Below, in pieces: positions 25,998-33,790 of a DNA stretch of 61,205 nt. A program made the translations under genes and the position numbers. Position 1 is the stretch's first letter. Each line of letters begins with the position of its first letter. The notes below the pieces were generated by a model. The model ran no database searches and had not been told where the DNA came from. It saw only the letters and a program-made list of their open reading frames with translations. The DNA comes from Armatimonadota bacterium (GTDB taxonomy: Bacteria > Armatimonadota > Fimbriimonadia > Fimbriimonadales > ATM1): the NCBI GenBank assembly GCA_022567555.1, contig JADFGT010000005.1, forward strand, positions 1 to 61,205, given 5' to 3'.

Positions 25998-26046
25998 CAG
26001 GCTGGGCTAAGTCGAAATATGGAATCTGGCAGGCGTAGATAGTAAG

Positions 26047-26478
26047 ATGAACGGAATGGATGTGGCCTTCGTCGTGATAGCCGACGCTGCAAACCAGACG
26101 CCCCACGGTAAGTTGAACATCCTGGGGGCGTACAACGTTGCGTTTGCAGATGGCTTTCCGGCTCAATTGGCTGGCTCAAAGTTGGTAATGCGATTCGGAT
26201 ATACGGCAGTTGAGGCAGGCGATGAGCATGTACTAATGGTCAAGTTGGTAGATCAAGAACACAATGTGTTGGGTGAGAAGTCTGGTTCAATCACGTTGGG
26301 TGAAGGACACGGAGCCAGGGCTTTTTTTGATCTTGTTCAGGATCTGACCCCGCTCGTTTTTCCCGAACCGGGGCAGTACGAATTGAAGGTTTATATAGAT
26401 GGTCGAGAGGAGGGAGCGGCGCAACTGACCCTTCGGGAAACCCCGCAGGGTAAGGAGGAAACTGGTGATGAGGACTAA
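26047..26478 (+). CDS. DUF6941 family protein (transposon passenger)
   Basis: 143 residues. NGMDVAFVVIADAANQTPHGKLNILGAYN, then FPAQLAGSKLVMRFGY, KLVDQEHNVLGEKSGSITL and PGQYELKVYIDGREEGAAQLTL match the DUF6941 beta-sandwich family, a small cytoplasmic domain of unknown role. It is the first gene of a three-gene plus-strand set inside the IS1595-type transposon; its last codons overlap the next start, implying one transcript. Why a transposon would carry it is unclear; a regulatory link to the toxin pair downstream is possible but unproven. Confidence 0.78.
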   Translation: MNGMDVAFVVIADAANQTPHGKLNILGAYNVAFADGFPAQLAGSKLVMRFGYTAVEAGDEHVLMVKLVDQEHNVLGEKSGSITLGEGHGARAFFDLVQDLTPLVFPEPGQYELKVYIDGREEGAAQLTLRETPQGKEETGDED

Positions 26479-26692
26479 GGACGAGACAGTAAAGGAGCAC
26501 GAGGCGTTTTCAGGCACGCACCCGGTGCGCGAGTCTTTGCGCGTAGAGTTCGCTGACTGGAAGATCAAAAGCCCGAAAGATGCACCCCAGTTCAAGTTGG
26601 ACCTGGAGATAGCAAGCCGCCGCATGATTGACATGGCGAAAAAGGCCATTAGGGAAGATAAGGCAGGCGAGACTGAAGACTTTCCCGTGTGA
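26468..26692 (+). CDS. Probable antitoxin partner of the RelE-like toxin
   Basis: 74 residues from ATG 26468 (a GTG at 26465 directly precedes it), with AAGGAGG nine nt upstream. The protein is short and charged (MRTKDETVKEHEAF, DLEIASRRMIDMAKKAI) with no DNA-binding fold that I recognise. Its position, with the stop codon overlapping the toxin start as GTGA, is the classic antitoxin-toxin arrangement and is the main evidence for the role. The C-terminal helix could wrap the toxin. Confidence 0.6.
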   Translation: MRTKDETVKEHEAFSGTHPVRESLRVEFADWKIKSPKDAPQFKLDLEIASRRMIDMAKKAIREDKAGETEDFPV

Positions 26693-26949
26693 TTTCTAAG
26701 CGCACCAAGGCGTTTCGCAAGATGTACGACTCCCTCCAGCAGGACGCAAGAGGGAAGGCGGACAGGGCGTTTACGCTTTGGGTAGAAGACATGTGGCACC
26801 CCAGTCTCGATTTCACGAAGTTGCAGGGAGAGTTGGCCCTGTGGCGGGCCAAGATTGGAGATCACCATCGAGCCGTCTGCGTAAAATACAGTGATCGCTG
26901 GGTCTGGTTCTGGATCGGCACCCACGAAGCCTACAACACGGAGTTCTAA
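26689..26949 (+). CDS. RelE/ParE-superfamily toxin-like protein
   Basis: 86 residues starting at the GTG that overlaps the preceding stop. The pattern KRTKAFRKMYDSL, LWVEDMWHPSLDFTKLQG, LWRAKIGDHHRAVCVKYSDRWVWFWIGTHEAYN is that of RelE-fold proteins of the type II toxin group: a hpSL-f-kL motif, an R-x-IG-x-yR core and a final WIGTH-x-Y strand. Such toxins usually cleave mRNA on the ribosome or inhibit gyrase; which applies here is unknown. Its stop overlaps the convergent transposase stop by 3-4 bp, so the passengers and the transposase are packed tightly within the element. Confidence 0.78.
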   Translation: MISKRTKAFRKMYDSLQQDARGKADRAFTLWVEDMWHPSLDFTKLQGELALWRAKIGDHHRAVCVKYSDRWVWFWIGTHEAYNTEF

Positions 26950-27842
26950 TGATCCCGCTTGTTGTATGGAATCCACCAACCAAGATGGGCGTGCTGGGCC
27001 AGGAAGTGCTGGAACATCGGAACTTCTGACCCCCTGCGGTTGTAGCGGAAGGCGTACTCATTCAGGTAGGACTGAAGGTAGTCTTCGCCACAGTGTTTGT
27101 ACACGCCTCTCATGCCGGTCTTGAAATTGCCCCAGAATCCTTCGATTGAGTTGGTGTGAACGTTACCTTGAACGTAGACATGGTCCCAATGAGTGATTCG
27201 CTTATGTTTGTAGCCGAACCTTTCCAAGCGGCGATAGGCTCCGTGTTCGTCGGTGTGGACGGTAGACCCTGGGCTGATGGTTGAGATGACGAAGGGCTCA
27301 AGGTCTGACCTGTCGCCTCTCTGGATTATCTCTGTGACGACTGGCCCGTCACGCTGTACTGCACCTACGACGATCTGCTTCTTGCTGTACCGTCTGGTTT
27401 CGTCCTTGCCCCTCGGTTTGCCACCTATGAACGTCTCGTCTACCTCTACTTCACCAGACAGGGGTTCGTGGTCCTCAGTGAGCATGGAGCGTATCTGACG
27501 GAACATCCGCCATGCGGTCTTGTAGGTGACGCCTAACTGACGCTCAATCTGTTTGGCGGAGATGCCACACCGGGTAGCAGACATGAGGAATATGGCCTTG
27601 AACCACAGTCTGAGGGGTGTTGACGACTTGTGGTAGATGGTCCCGGCTGTAGGGTGTACATGATGCCCACAGCGGTCACAGGAGTACGATCTGCGGGACT
27701 TGACCCTATGGTGCTTGGTGACCTTCTCACATTTCGGACACTCAATCCCGGCAGGGTAGAGGAAGTCCTTGAGCCATTCCAGGCAGGCATCATCGGTCGG
27801 GAACTCCTGGTCGAAGTCAGTTTCGGTGTACTTGGCCTTCAT
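26946..27842 (-). CDS. IS1595-family (ISXO2-like) DDE transposase
   Basis: 298 residues. An N-terminal zinc ribbon (CPKCEKVTKHHRV and YSCDRCGHHVHPTAGTIYHKSSTPLRLWF), a helix-turn-helix-like region (SAKQIERQLGVTYKTAWRMFRQI) and the ISXO2 catalytic core: EVEVDETFIGGK (first Asp), TVHTDEHGAYRRL (second Asp) and VHTNSIEGFWGNFKTGMRGVYKH, with the family's Asn in place of or beside the third acidic position. It cuts and joins the ends at 25957 and 27889. ATG 27842 is the natural start; a longer frame extends to 27863. It appears intact. Confidence 0.95.
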   Translation of the reverse strand: MKAKYTETDFDQEFPTDDACLEWLKDFLYPAGIECPKCEKVTKHHRVKSRRSYSCDRCGHHVHPTAGTIYHKSSTPLRLWFKAIFLMSATRCGISAKQIERQLGVTYKTAWRMFRQIRSMLTEDHEPLSGEVEVDETFIGGKPRGKDETRRYSKKQIVVGAVQRDGPVVTEIIQRGDRSDLEPFVISTISPGSTVHTDEHGAYRRLERFGYKHKRITHWDHVYVQGNVHTNSIEGFWGNFKTGMRGVYKHCGEDYLQSYLNEYAFRYNRRGSEVPMFQHFLAQHAHLGWWIPYNKRDH

Positions 27843-27861
27843 TGCAGGTACACCATACCAC

Positions 27862-27889
27862 ATTTACCTACCGTAAAGGGATAGTCCCC
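27862..27889 (-). repeat. Right terminal inverted repeat
   Basis: Reverse complement begins GGGGACTATCCC and pairs with the left end at 25957-25984. Confidence 0.9.
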
Positions 27890-27897
27890 CATTTGTA
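27890..27897 (+). repeat. Right 8-bp target site duplication
   Basis: CATTTGTA, identical to the left copy. Rejoining the flanks restores the caspase-gene frame, which would end GICTGPST at 27912-27914. Confidence 0.9.
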
Positions 27898-27995
27898 CGG
27901 GTCCTTCGACGTGATCCCGGCCCCCTCCTCCCGGAAGCCTCGTTTCGGCCCCTGCCAGGCCTCCAAACCCCTCGCCAGGACCGAAAGCGGGTTCC

Positions 27996-28071
27996 GGGGA
28001 GCACTCCCCGGACTCGGGGAACCACTCCCCGAGGTCGGGGAATCACTCCCCGATGCCGGGGGAGGAGTGCC
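27996..28071. repeat. 21-bp tandem array of short hairpins
   Basis: Three and a half units of GGGGA-CACTCCCC plus a 6-nt linker (27996-28015, 28016-28036, 28037-28057, partial to 28071). Each unit can fold into a GGGGA/TCCCC hairpin. Confidence 0.85.
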
Positions 28072-28075
28072 GGAG

Positions 28076-28243
28076 CCCGTTCACTCAATGAATGGACCCA
28101 TTAGACGGCTCCCGGAGGCCGTTCACTCGATGAATGAACCCATTAGGCGGTTCCGGGAGCCCGTTCACTCGATGAATGAACCCGTTAGGCGGCTCCCGGA
28201 GCCCATTCACTCAATGAATGAAACCGTGCAGCGCTTCCATGAC
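28076..28243. repeat. 42-bp tandem array, four units
   Basis: Units at 28076-28117, 28118-28159, 28160-28201 and 28202-28243 (last one decaying), each containing CGTTCACTC(G/A)ATGAATG and a GG(C/T)TCCCGGAG tail. Unit length divides by three, so one plus frame shows a 14-residue repeat, but no coding evidence supports it. No unique spacers are present, so it is not a CRISPR array. The gap 27915-28341 holds only these arrays and the dispersed 18-bp block at 28292-28309. Confidence 0.88.
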
Positions 28244-28341
28244 GCGCGCTTCTGTGACCGTGACGCACGGCTTCGCTTCCAGGTTCATCCTCAGAAACGT
28301 GGCTTGAGCAGGGTTACCGTGCGGCGCACCGCACGGCTCGG

Positions 28342-30036
28342 CTACTCGGGCGTGATCCTCCAGATCGTCTGGTCAATTCCGACGTACCAGCCTGTGAAGA
28401 AGCTGAATGCCGCGGCCTTCCAAGTCATCAGCGACTTCACTTGTCCTGTTCCCGGCTCGACGAACCGGGAAGGGTTAGAGGTAATGACGATCTCTATCAC
28501 TTCGTCCGAAGTCGCCGCAAAGCCGACGTGCAACTCCTCGTAGCTTTGTGTGACGTAGTTGTACAGCGAGATTCGGCGCTCGATGAGAATCCTGCTCGCC
28601 ATCCCTTCGAACCGGAACCTCAGCTCGCTCGGAGTCTCTGTCGGCGACGTGCCCACGACCTCTATTTGCACGGGCGGATCACTGCTCGGGGCGAACACCG
28701 CCGTCCTCACAACCAGGCGCGAGTCGTCGCACTTCAGCAGGTCCTCCAGTTCGCCTGACATCAAGAGTCCCCGAAGGATGGAGAAACTGACGGGAAAGAT
28801 CAGGGGACGACGCGCAACCACACGGAAAATCTCGCCGCCCTGGTCAACGATGTACAGTTCCCCGTTCGCGTCAACACCGAAACCTGTAATACTGTTTATG
28901 AAGAGCCCGCCTCCGGGCGCCAGTTCGGCTGTGCGGTTCGTAAACTCGGTTCGGACCGGATCGCCGGCCTTGTTGATGATCACCTTGAACGACCAGATGC
29001 TCGCCGTGCACCAGTCCGCGAAGAAATAGTGGCCGAATGTGTTGCACCCCAACTCAAGTCCACGGTAAACGAATCCGCCCGTCACCGAACAGTTGCCGCC
29101 CGAGTGGAAGTACACATGAATCGGGAACGTAGCCGGCCCATAAGCGAGCGGAGTGCCGCCGCTGAAGAGCTCGTTTCCTTCCCATCGGCGCCATCCATAG
29201 TTGAGTCCGCCCTCTCCCGCATGCTGGTAGTCAATCTCTTCCCAACGATTCTGTCCGACGTCGGCGATGTACATCGCGCCGGTTCCGCCGAGAGCCGGAT
29301 CGTCGAAACTATACTTCCATGGGTTTCGCAGCCCGAACGCCCAGATTTCATGCAGCGCATTGATCGGGTTGCCGTCCACGAACGGATTGTCCTGCGGGAT
29401 TGCGAAACCTTCGGGATCAGCATCCGGCACACTCACGTCAATCCGAAGCATCTTTCCCAGCCGAGTGAAGGGGTTCTGTGCGCGGTTGCCAGGATCCCCG
29501 CCGCTGCCGCCGTCGCCCAGCCCGATGTAGAGGAAACCGTCCGGGCCGAACATCAGGTTGCCCCCGTTGTGGTTCGAGAACGGCTGCGCTATCCAGCGTG
29601 GACCCTGGGGACCGCCCCACCGAAAGTCAAACCGGGAGCCTGGGTCCGCCACCAGCGGGTTGCCCACGGATCGCTTGAACCTGGAGATGACGGTGTTGCC
29701 TGCCGTGTTCGTGAAATTCACGTAGAACCGGCGGTTGGCTGCATAGTCGGGGTCAAACGCCAGACCCAACAGACCGCGCTCGAACCCCCCCTGGCTAACC
29801 ACGCCGCTGAGGTTCAGGAAGTCCACACCTAACAGCACGCCATCCCGAATCACACGGATGCGGCCGCGCTGTTGAACCACGAACAGAATCGTCGGGTCCG
29901 TCGGGTGCCCGACGAGCGCAACCGGGCTGCTGAGCCCAGATACGACGCGCTCAGTCGTCAATTCCTGCGGGAGCGCGGACGGCGCCAAGCAGTAGGCCAA
30001 TGCGACAGTGGCCGCAAGAAAGACTCTCCTCTTCAT
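28342..30036 (-). CDS. Secreted PQQ-dependent sugar (sorbosone/glucose) dehydrogenase-like protein
   Basis: 564 residues with a signal peptide (MKRRVFLAATVALAYCLAP). The beta-propeller of the GSDH family spans about residues 25-410: RVVSGLSSPVALVGHP, RGLLGLAFDPDYAANRRFYVNFT, PFSNHNGGNLMFGPDGFLYIGLGDGGSGGDPGNRAQNP, ALHEIWAFGLRNPWKYSFD and GQNRWEEIDY, which cover the usual catalytic His and PQQ-pocket segments. The last 140 residues are a separate module (YNYVTQSYE, PSRFVEPGTGQVK, IDQTIWRITPE) shared with the next secreted protein. It probably oxidises sugars at the cell surface. GAGGAGG before 30036 fixes the start. Confidence 0.92.
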   Translation of the reverse strand: MKRRVFLAATVALAYCLAPSALPQELTTERVVSGLSSPVALVGHPTDPTILFVVQQRGRIRVIRDGVLLGVDFLNLSGVVSQGGFERGLLGLAFDPDYAANRRFYVNFTNTAGNTVISRFKRSVGNPLVADPGSRFDFRWGGPQGPRWIAQPFSNHNGGNLMFGPDGFLYIGLGDGGSGGDPGNRAQNPFTRLGKMLRIDVSVPDADPEGFAIPQDNPFVDGNPINALHEIWAFGLRNPWKYSFDDPALGGTGAMYIADVGQNRWEEIDYQHAGEGGLNYGWRRWEGNELFSGGTPLAYGPATFPIHVYFHSGGNCSVTGGFVYRGLELGCNTFGHYFFADWCTASIWSFKVIINKAGDPVRTEFTNRTAELAPGGGLFINSITGFGVDANGELYIVDQGGEIFRVVARRPLIFPVSFSILRGLLMSGELEDLLKCDDSRLVVRTAVFAPSSDPPVQIEVVGTSPTETPSELRFRFEGMASRILIERRISLYNYVTQSYEELHVGFAATSDEVIEIVITSNPSRFVEPGTGQVKSLMTWKAAAFSFFTGWYVGIDQTIWRITPE

Positions 30037-30181
30037 CGCGAATACCTCCTCTCATCAATCCGGCGGGGGACATTCAATGACCCCGCCGGCGTCATGGGTC
30101 TCATTACGCCCCCGGCAGCAGGTGCGTTCCAAAAAGGCCCGCGCCGGAGGGAGCCGGAATCGCCGGAGGCCGAACGTATGT

Positions 30182-32608
30182 TCATGGCGCTATCGTCCAG
30201 ACTGCGCGGTCTATCCGCGCCAGCCACGGATAGGACAGGATCGGCCCCGACTCCTTGTAACTGATCCGCGCCTTCATAGCGCCGGTTGCAGGCTCGATGA
30301 AACGCTCCGGGCTCGCCGAGATCGTCAACAGAACCACGGAGTCAATCACTGTCGCCGGGCGAGAGTCCACCAACTCCCATGTAGCGGTGACGTAATTGAA
30401 CAGTTCGATCTTCTGGCCGATATTGGGGATCGAGGTGTGCGCCTCCAGCAGGAACCCGAGTTGGCTCGGTGAAGTGTTCGGGGATGTGCCCTCAACAATT
30501 ACCTGAACGGGCGCCTCGACGGTCGAGAGCACGAACCACGGACGCACGTCCACGTAAGAGTCATCGCTGTCAAACAGGTCCCCTAATACGCCGGCCGTCC
30601 GGAGTCCACGAGCGACAGAAAAACTGTCGGGTAGCACAGTGACCTCTCCGCCACCGCAGTCCAATGCGGTAACTACGAATGCGTCGAGGGCCGCCTCGGT
30701 CACTGAGTTGTTCGGGTTGTCCGTCGCGCTGAAGCGCAGTCTGACCGTGGCCGTCGGCGTGACGAAATCATTCACTGTGAACTGCTTGACGACCCACGCT
30801 CCTACGTGGGGCACGCTTTCGACAGTCACCCACGTAGCTCCGCCGTCGTTCGATATCTCCACATCCAGGCGGTCCTCGTCGACGTCGTCGTTGTAGAACC
30901 ACCGGGCGTAACTGACGAAGTAGAGCCCGTCGGCCGAAAGGTCCAGAATGGGCGATATCAGCCGAGTTGGACCGCCGTCCACGTCGGAATTACCCGCCCG
31001 GTTGCCCGTTAGTTGGCAACTGCCCGACCCGTCATAGTCCGAAGCCGGATCGCCGCGAATGCCGCCTCCCACGGGGACACCGCGCTCCCACGCGCCGTCC
31101 AGAAGGTCAATGTTCTCAACGGTCCAACCTTTGTCCGTCTCGAAGTCGTCTTCAAAGACCACGACCGGCGACCCGCCGCTTAGCGTCGTGAACGTAACGC
31201 CGGGCGCCCCGGACGGATCGGTGAAGCGCTGTCCGAGCGCCGTCTCGGCGCTCACGTAATAAAGAACCGTGGTGCCGCAAGTGATCGCGGGGAAAACCGC
31301 ATCATAAACGTTGTCTGAAATCTGCTCCATAGGAATCTCGAAGAACTCACCGCCCACGCTGTAATGAAGCACGCCGGTTCCGGGTTGCGGATTTGTGCCG
31401 CCTCGTCCGCTGACCAACACCCGCATGCGCGTTCCCCCGGTCGGGTCTACGATCTCGGGCTGCCCATTCGGGTATTCGAAAACCAGGCCGCCGAGCGCTT
31501 GGCTTACATCGAGGATGAAGAGACCGCGATTAATGTCGCTCACTATCACGGTGCCGCTCGGGAAGAAAGGATAAGTGCTCCATGCGCCGTCGAAGCCGGC
31601 GCTGTTGTCTTCCGGATACGTGTCAAACCAGCCGATCTGAGGAGGATTGACGGGGTCAACGTTCAGGTCATAGATGCGAAGGCCGCTGTGGTAGTCCGCC
31701 TCGTAGATTATGCCGTTACGCACGTAGTTGTTATGGTCGGTGGCCGCAAGGCCGCTGCTGTAATCGCCAAGAAAAACAGGGTTCGCCAGGTCAGAAATGT
31801 CGAAAACCGTCGTTCGCTGTATATTATCCAGTTCGTCATTTATGTACAGGTATTGCAGGTCCTCGGTCCACACCTGGTGACAGTACGACACACTCGGATA
31901 GGGCGTGCGCGAGATGAGGAAGGTGTTGGACTTGTTCGTAACGTCAATCACGTCAAGCCCCCGCCCCCCGCTGGCCCCGAACATGATCTGGCGCCCGGCG
32001 TACGGTCCTGAAGTGTACGTCACAATTTGGATGTCATGCTCAGAAGCGCCGTTCCATGTGCCGACTTCCACCGGATTGGCGGGATCGGACACGTCGAAGA
32101 TGACCGTAGTTGCGCTCCCCCCCCTCGACCCGCTTGTGTAGATGTAGCCGCTGGCCGTGTCAACGGCTATGTTGTGGCTTCTCGACGGCGAGTTTATCGT
32201 CCTGACCAGCGTGACAACGAGATTGTCAATATCCGACATGTCCACGACCTGTATGCCGGTCGCGGTTTCAGTTACGATGTAGGCATGGTCGCGATAGACC
32301 TTGATGTCGCACCATGTGCTGGACGAGTGGGCAATGGTCCCGAACCACACCGGGTTGGCCGGGTCTGTGATGTCCACAAACGCCACCTTGTTCCTCAGGC
32401 CCATCAGCGCGTATTCGCGGCCGGACGGCGAGACGTAGCCCCAGCAATCGTTGCCCGAGCCGGCGCCGAACGTGGTCAGGTCGATCCAACTGTAAAGCGA
32501 GACGTTGAAGGAATCGAACTGCGCGGCGGCCGGCGAGTGTGCGACGAGCGCCCATGCTCCCAGACACGCAATGGAAAGCAGAGACCTGCGAACCGCGCGA
32601 TTCCCCAT
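30182..32608 (-). CDS. Secreted choice-of-anchor B (LVIVD-repeat) protein
   Basis: 808 residues. Signal peptide (RRSLLSIACLGAWALVAHSPAAAQ), then LVIVD-type beta-propeller repeats (KVAFVDITDPANPVWFGT, TVIFDVSDPANPVEVGTW, TTVFDISDLANPVFLGDY, GLFILDVSQALGG) typical of choice-of-anchor B proteins, an Ig-like region, a jelly-roll segment (VFEDDFETDKGWTVEN), and a C-terminal 140-residue module nearly parallel to that of the preceding gene (LFNYVTATWE, PERFIEPATGAMK, IDRAVWTIAP). It is probably a surface or secreted adhesion or carbohydrate-binding protein. AAGGAG lies 8 nt before ATG 32608; the 71-codon upstream extension is rejected. Confidence 0.9.
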   Translation of the reverse strand: MGNRAVRRSLLSIACLGAWALVAHSPAAAQFDSFNVSLYSWIDLTTFGAGSGNDCWGYVSPSGREYALMGLRNKVAFVDITDPANPVWFGTIAHSSSTWCDIKVYRDHAYIVTETATGIQVVDMSDIDNLVVTLVRTINSPSRSHNIAVDTASGYIYTSGSRGGSATTVIFDVSDPANPVEVGTWNGASEHDIQIVTYTSGPYAGRQIMFGASGGRGLDVIDVTNKSNTFLISRTPYPSVSYCHQVWTEDLQYLYINDELDNIQRTTVFDISDLANPVFLGDYSSGLAATDHNNYVRNGIIYEADYHSGLRIYDLNVDPVNPPQIGWFDTYPEDNSAGFDGAWSTYPFFPSGTVIVSDINRGLFILDVSQALGGLVFEYPNGQPEIVDPTGGTRMRVLVSGRGGTNPQPGTGVLHYSVGGEFFEIPMEQISDNVYDAVFPAITCGTTVLYYVSAETALGQRFTDPSGAPGVTFTTLSGGSPVVVFEDDFETDKGWTVENIDLLDGAWERGVPVGGGIRGDPASDYDGSGSCQLTGNRAGNSDVDGGPTRLISPILDLSADGLYFVSYARWFYNDDVDEDRLDVEISNDGGATWVTVESVPHVGAWVVKQFTVNDFVTPTATVRLRFSATDNPNNSVTEAALDAFVVTALDCGGGEVTVLPDSFSVARGLRTAGVLGDLFDSDDSYVDVRPWFVLSTVEAPVQVIVEGTSPNTSPSQLGFLLEAHTSIPNIGQKIELFNYVTATWELVDSRPATVIDSVVLLTISASPERFIEPATGAMKARISYKESGPILSYPWLARIDRAVWTIAP

Positions 32609-33003
32609 ATGTGCTCCTTTTGACTGCAATCGGCTGTGCCGTCGGCGCGGACGAGGACTGGCGCGTCGGGTTCCCGAATCGGAACATGGTAACGGGCGCC
32701 GCTCAGCGAGCCGCCTGCCCAGGGCCGAGGGTCTGATACCTATAGAACGCTCGGCCAGGCGCAATCGTTCGTGACGGGAGACCCACCCGGTGGAGCCGGC
32801 GGCTCTCGGCAGGCGGCGCACACGCGCGGCCGAGAGTCGCCCAAATCGTGCACGAGGAACACCATGACGCAGGCCCCTGGGGATGGGGAGGGATGGGAAA
32901 CTGGGCTGCCGTGCTCGGGTCGCAGGTGGCCGGCATGAGCCGGTCAGGCTCGTCGGTGACGCTCGCCCGATTGTAGGCTGTCACACACGGCATACCGAAC
33001 ATC
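32609..33003. other. Intergenic stretch without a supported gene
   Basis: Both strands have open frames but none with a family match, Shine-Dalgarno or plausible start. A half palindromic element (GGGGATGGGGAGGGATGG near 32882) is the only structure I see. Confidence 0.5.
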
Positions 33004-33459
33004 TTACAGAGTCTTTTGATAATGTGAGTACGTTAGCACTACGCGCTCGTTACGATCGTAAGACACGTACACTTGAAGCCAGTGTGACTCCGCGATATAC
33101 TCGGGATGACTTGTTATCGTACGATATTCAAATACGTCCATCAGTACTGCACACTCGGGTACGCGATCCGACTTCCACCACCACTGCCTACCATCGGTCG
33201 AGGCCAGCGGTATTTCCATCTCTCGCATCGCGTCCGCGACATCCTTCCGCATCATGCCCGCCCTCACCTTCTCTTCAACCTTGTTCCGCATATTGTGGAT
33301 CCGCTCAAGCACTTCAACGTTACTGCGCAAGTGTTGGAGCCGCTCAGTTTCACTCTCCACTTCGGACGGACCGGGACCGCACGAGGCGCTAAACAGGATG
33401 CCTGCCATGCTGGCTCCTACCACAAGAACCCAGGACAACCGTTTCCGAACAGTGTTCAC
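33004..33459 (-). CDS. Putative lipoprotein of unknown function
   Basis: About 151 residues. A basic start, hydrophobic stretch and lipobox-like FSASC are followed by a coiled-coil-prone region (SETERLQHLRSNVEVLERIHNMRNKVEEKVRAGM) and a C-terminal part with QWWWKSD, VFEYRTI and WLQVYVSYDRNERVV. The later part resembles small outer-membrane-assembly (SmpA/BamE-like) domains in outline (VRAGMMRKDVADAM then a strand-rich end), but this is only an impression. The GTG at 33459 is chosen since it starts a good lipoprotein signal; the frame is open to 33570. Confidence 0.65.
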   Translation of the reverse strand: MNTVRKRLSWVLVVGASMAGILFSASCGPGPSEVESETERLQHLRSNVEVLERIHNMRNKVEEKVRAGMMRKDVADAMREMEIPLASTDGRQWWWKSDRVPECAVLMDVFEYRTITSHPEYIAESHWLQVYVSYDRNERVVLTYSHYQKTL

Positions 33460-33773
33460 CTGCGACTCGTGATGCAGCCGGTCCCCACGCGTAGGATGCG
33501 GTGCTCGCTGGCCATATCGGGCGAACGTCGTCTTCCAAACGAACCGCATGATCTCTTTCGGACTACTCACGACGGGCGGGTGGCATCTGTAACGGGATTA
33601 TGGCGTGTGCCGCGGACAGATTCCCAGCCCCTCGGCTCGACCGTGGCTCTCCTCGTCGCGGGGATCTGTCCACGAACAGGCGATCGGCGGCCCAGACACA
33701 CACCCTTCGCCGTCTCAGGCCGTCCCGCCAGGCATGGACGCCCGCCCGCCGCCCCCGCGACCGCCGCGTGTGA

Positions 33774-33779
33774 TACCAT
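33774..33779 (+). promoter_or_regulatory. -10-like hexamer 11 nt before the HlyC/CorC gene
   Basis: TACCAT preceded by TGTGA, with 11 nt to the ATG at 33791 and no clear Shine-Dalgarno. Confidence 0.4.
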
Positions 33780-33790
33780 AGCCTCAGTAG

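Larger units (their letters stand above)
25957..27889 (-). mobile_element. Complete IS1595/ISXO2-type transposon with passenger genes
   Basis: 1,933 bp, bounded by 28-bp terminal inverted repeats (25957-25984 and 27862-27889; 23 of 28 positions match, both beginning GGGGA-TATCCC) and by perfect 8-bp duplications CATTTGTA. It carries a transposase on the minus strand and three small plus-strand genes: DUF6941, a 75-residue protein and a RelE-like toxin. Intact ends and target duplications imply a fairly recent insertion. Confidence 0.93.

Noticed and set aside
27996-28243. Possible CRISPR array
   Set aside because: The units are contiguous or nearly so, with no unique spacers, and no cas genes are present.
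27842-28543. 233-residue plus-strand frame with a 14-residue repeat (EPVHSMNEPIRR)
   Set aside because: It begins inside the transposon end, crosses both tandem arrays and then runs antisense to the PQQ dehydrogenase. No start signal or family match.
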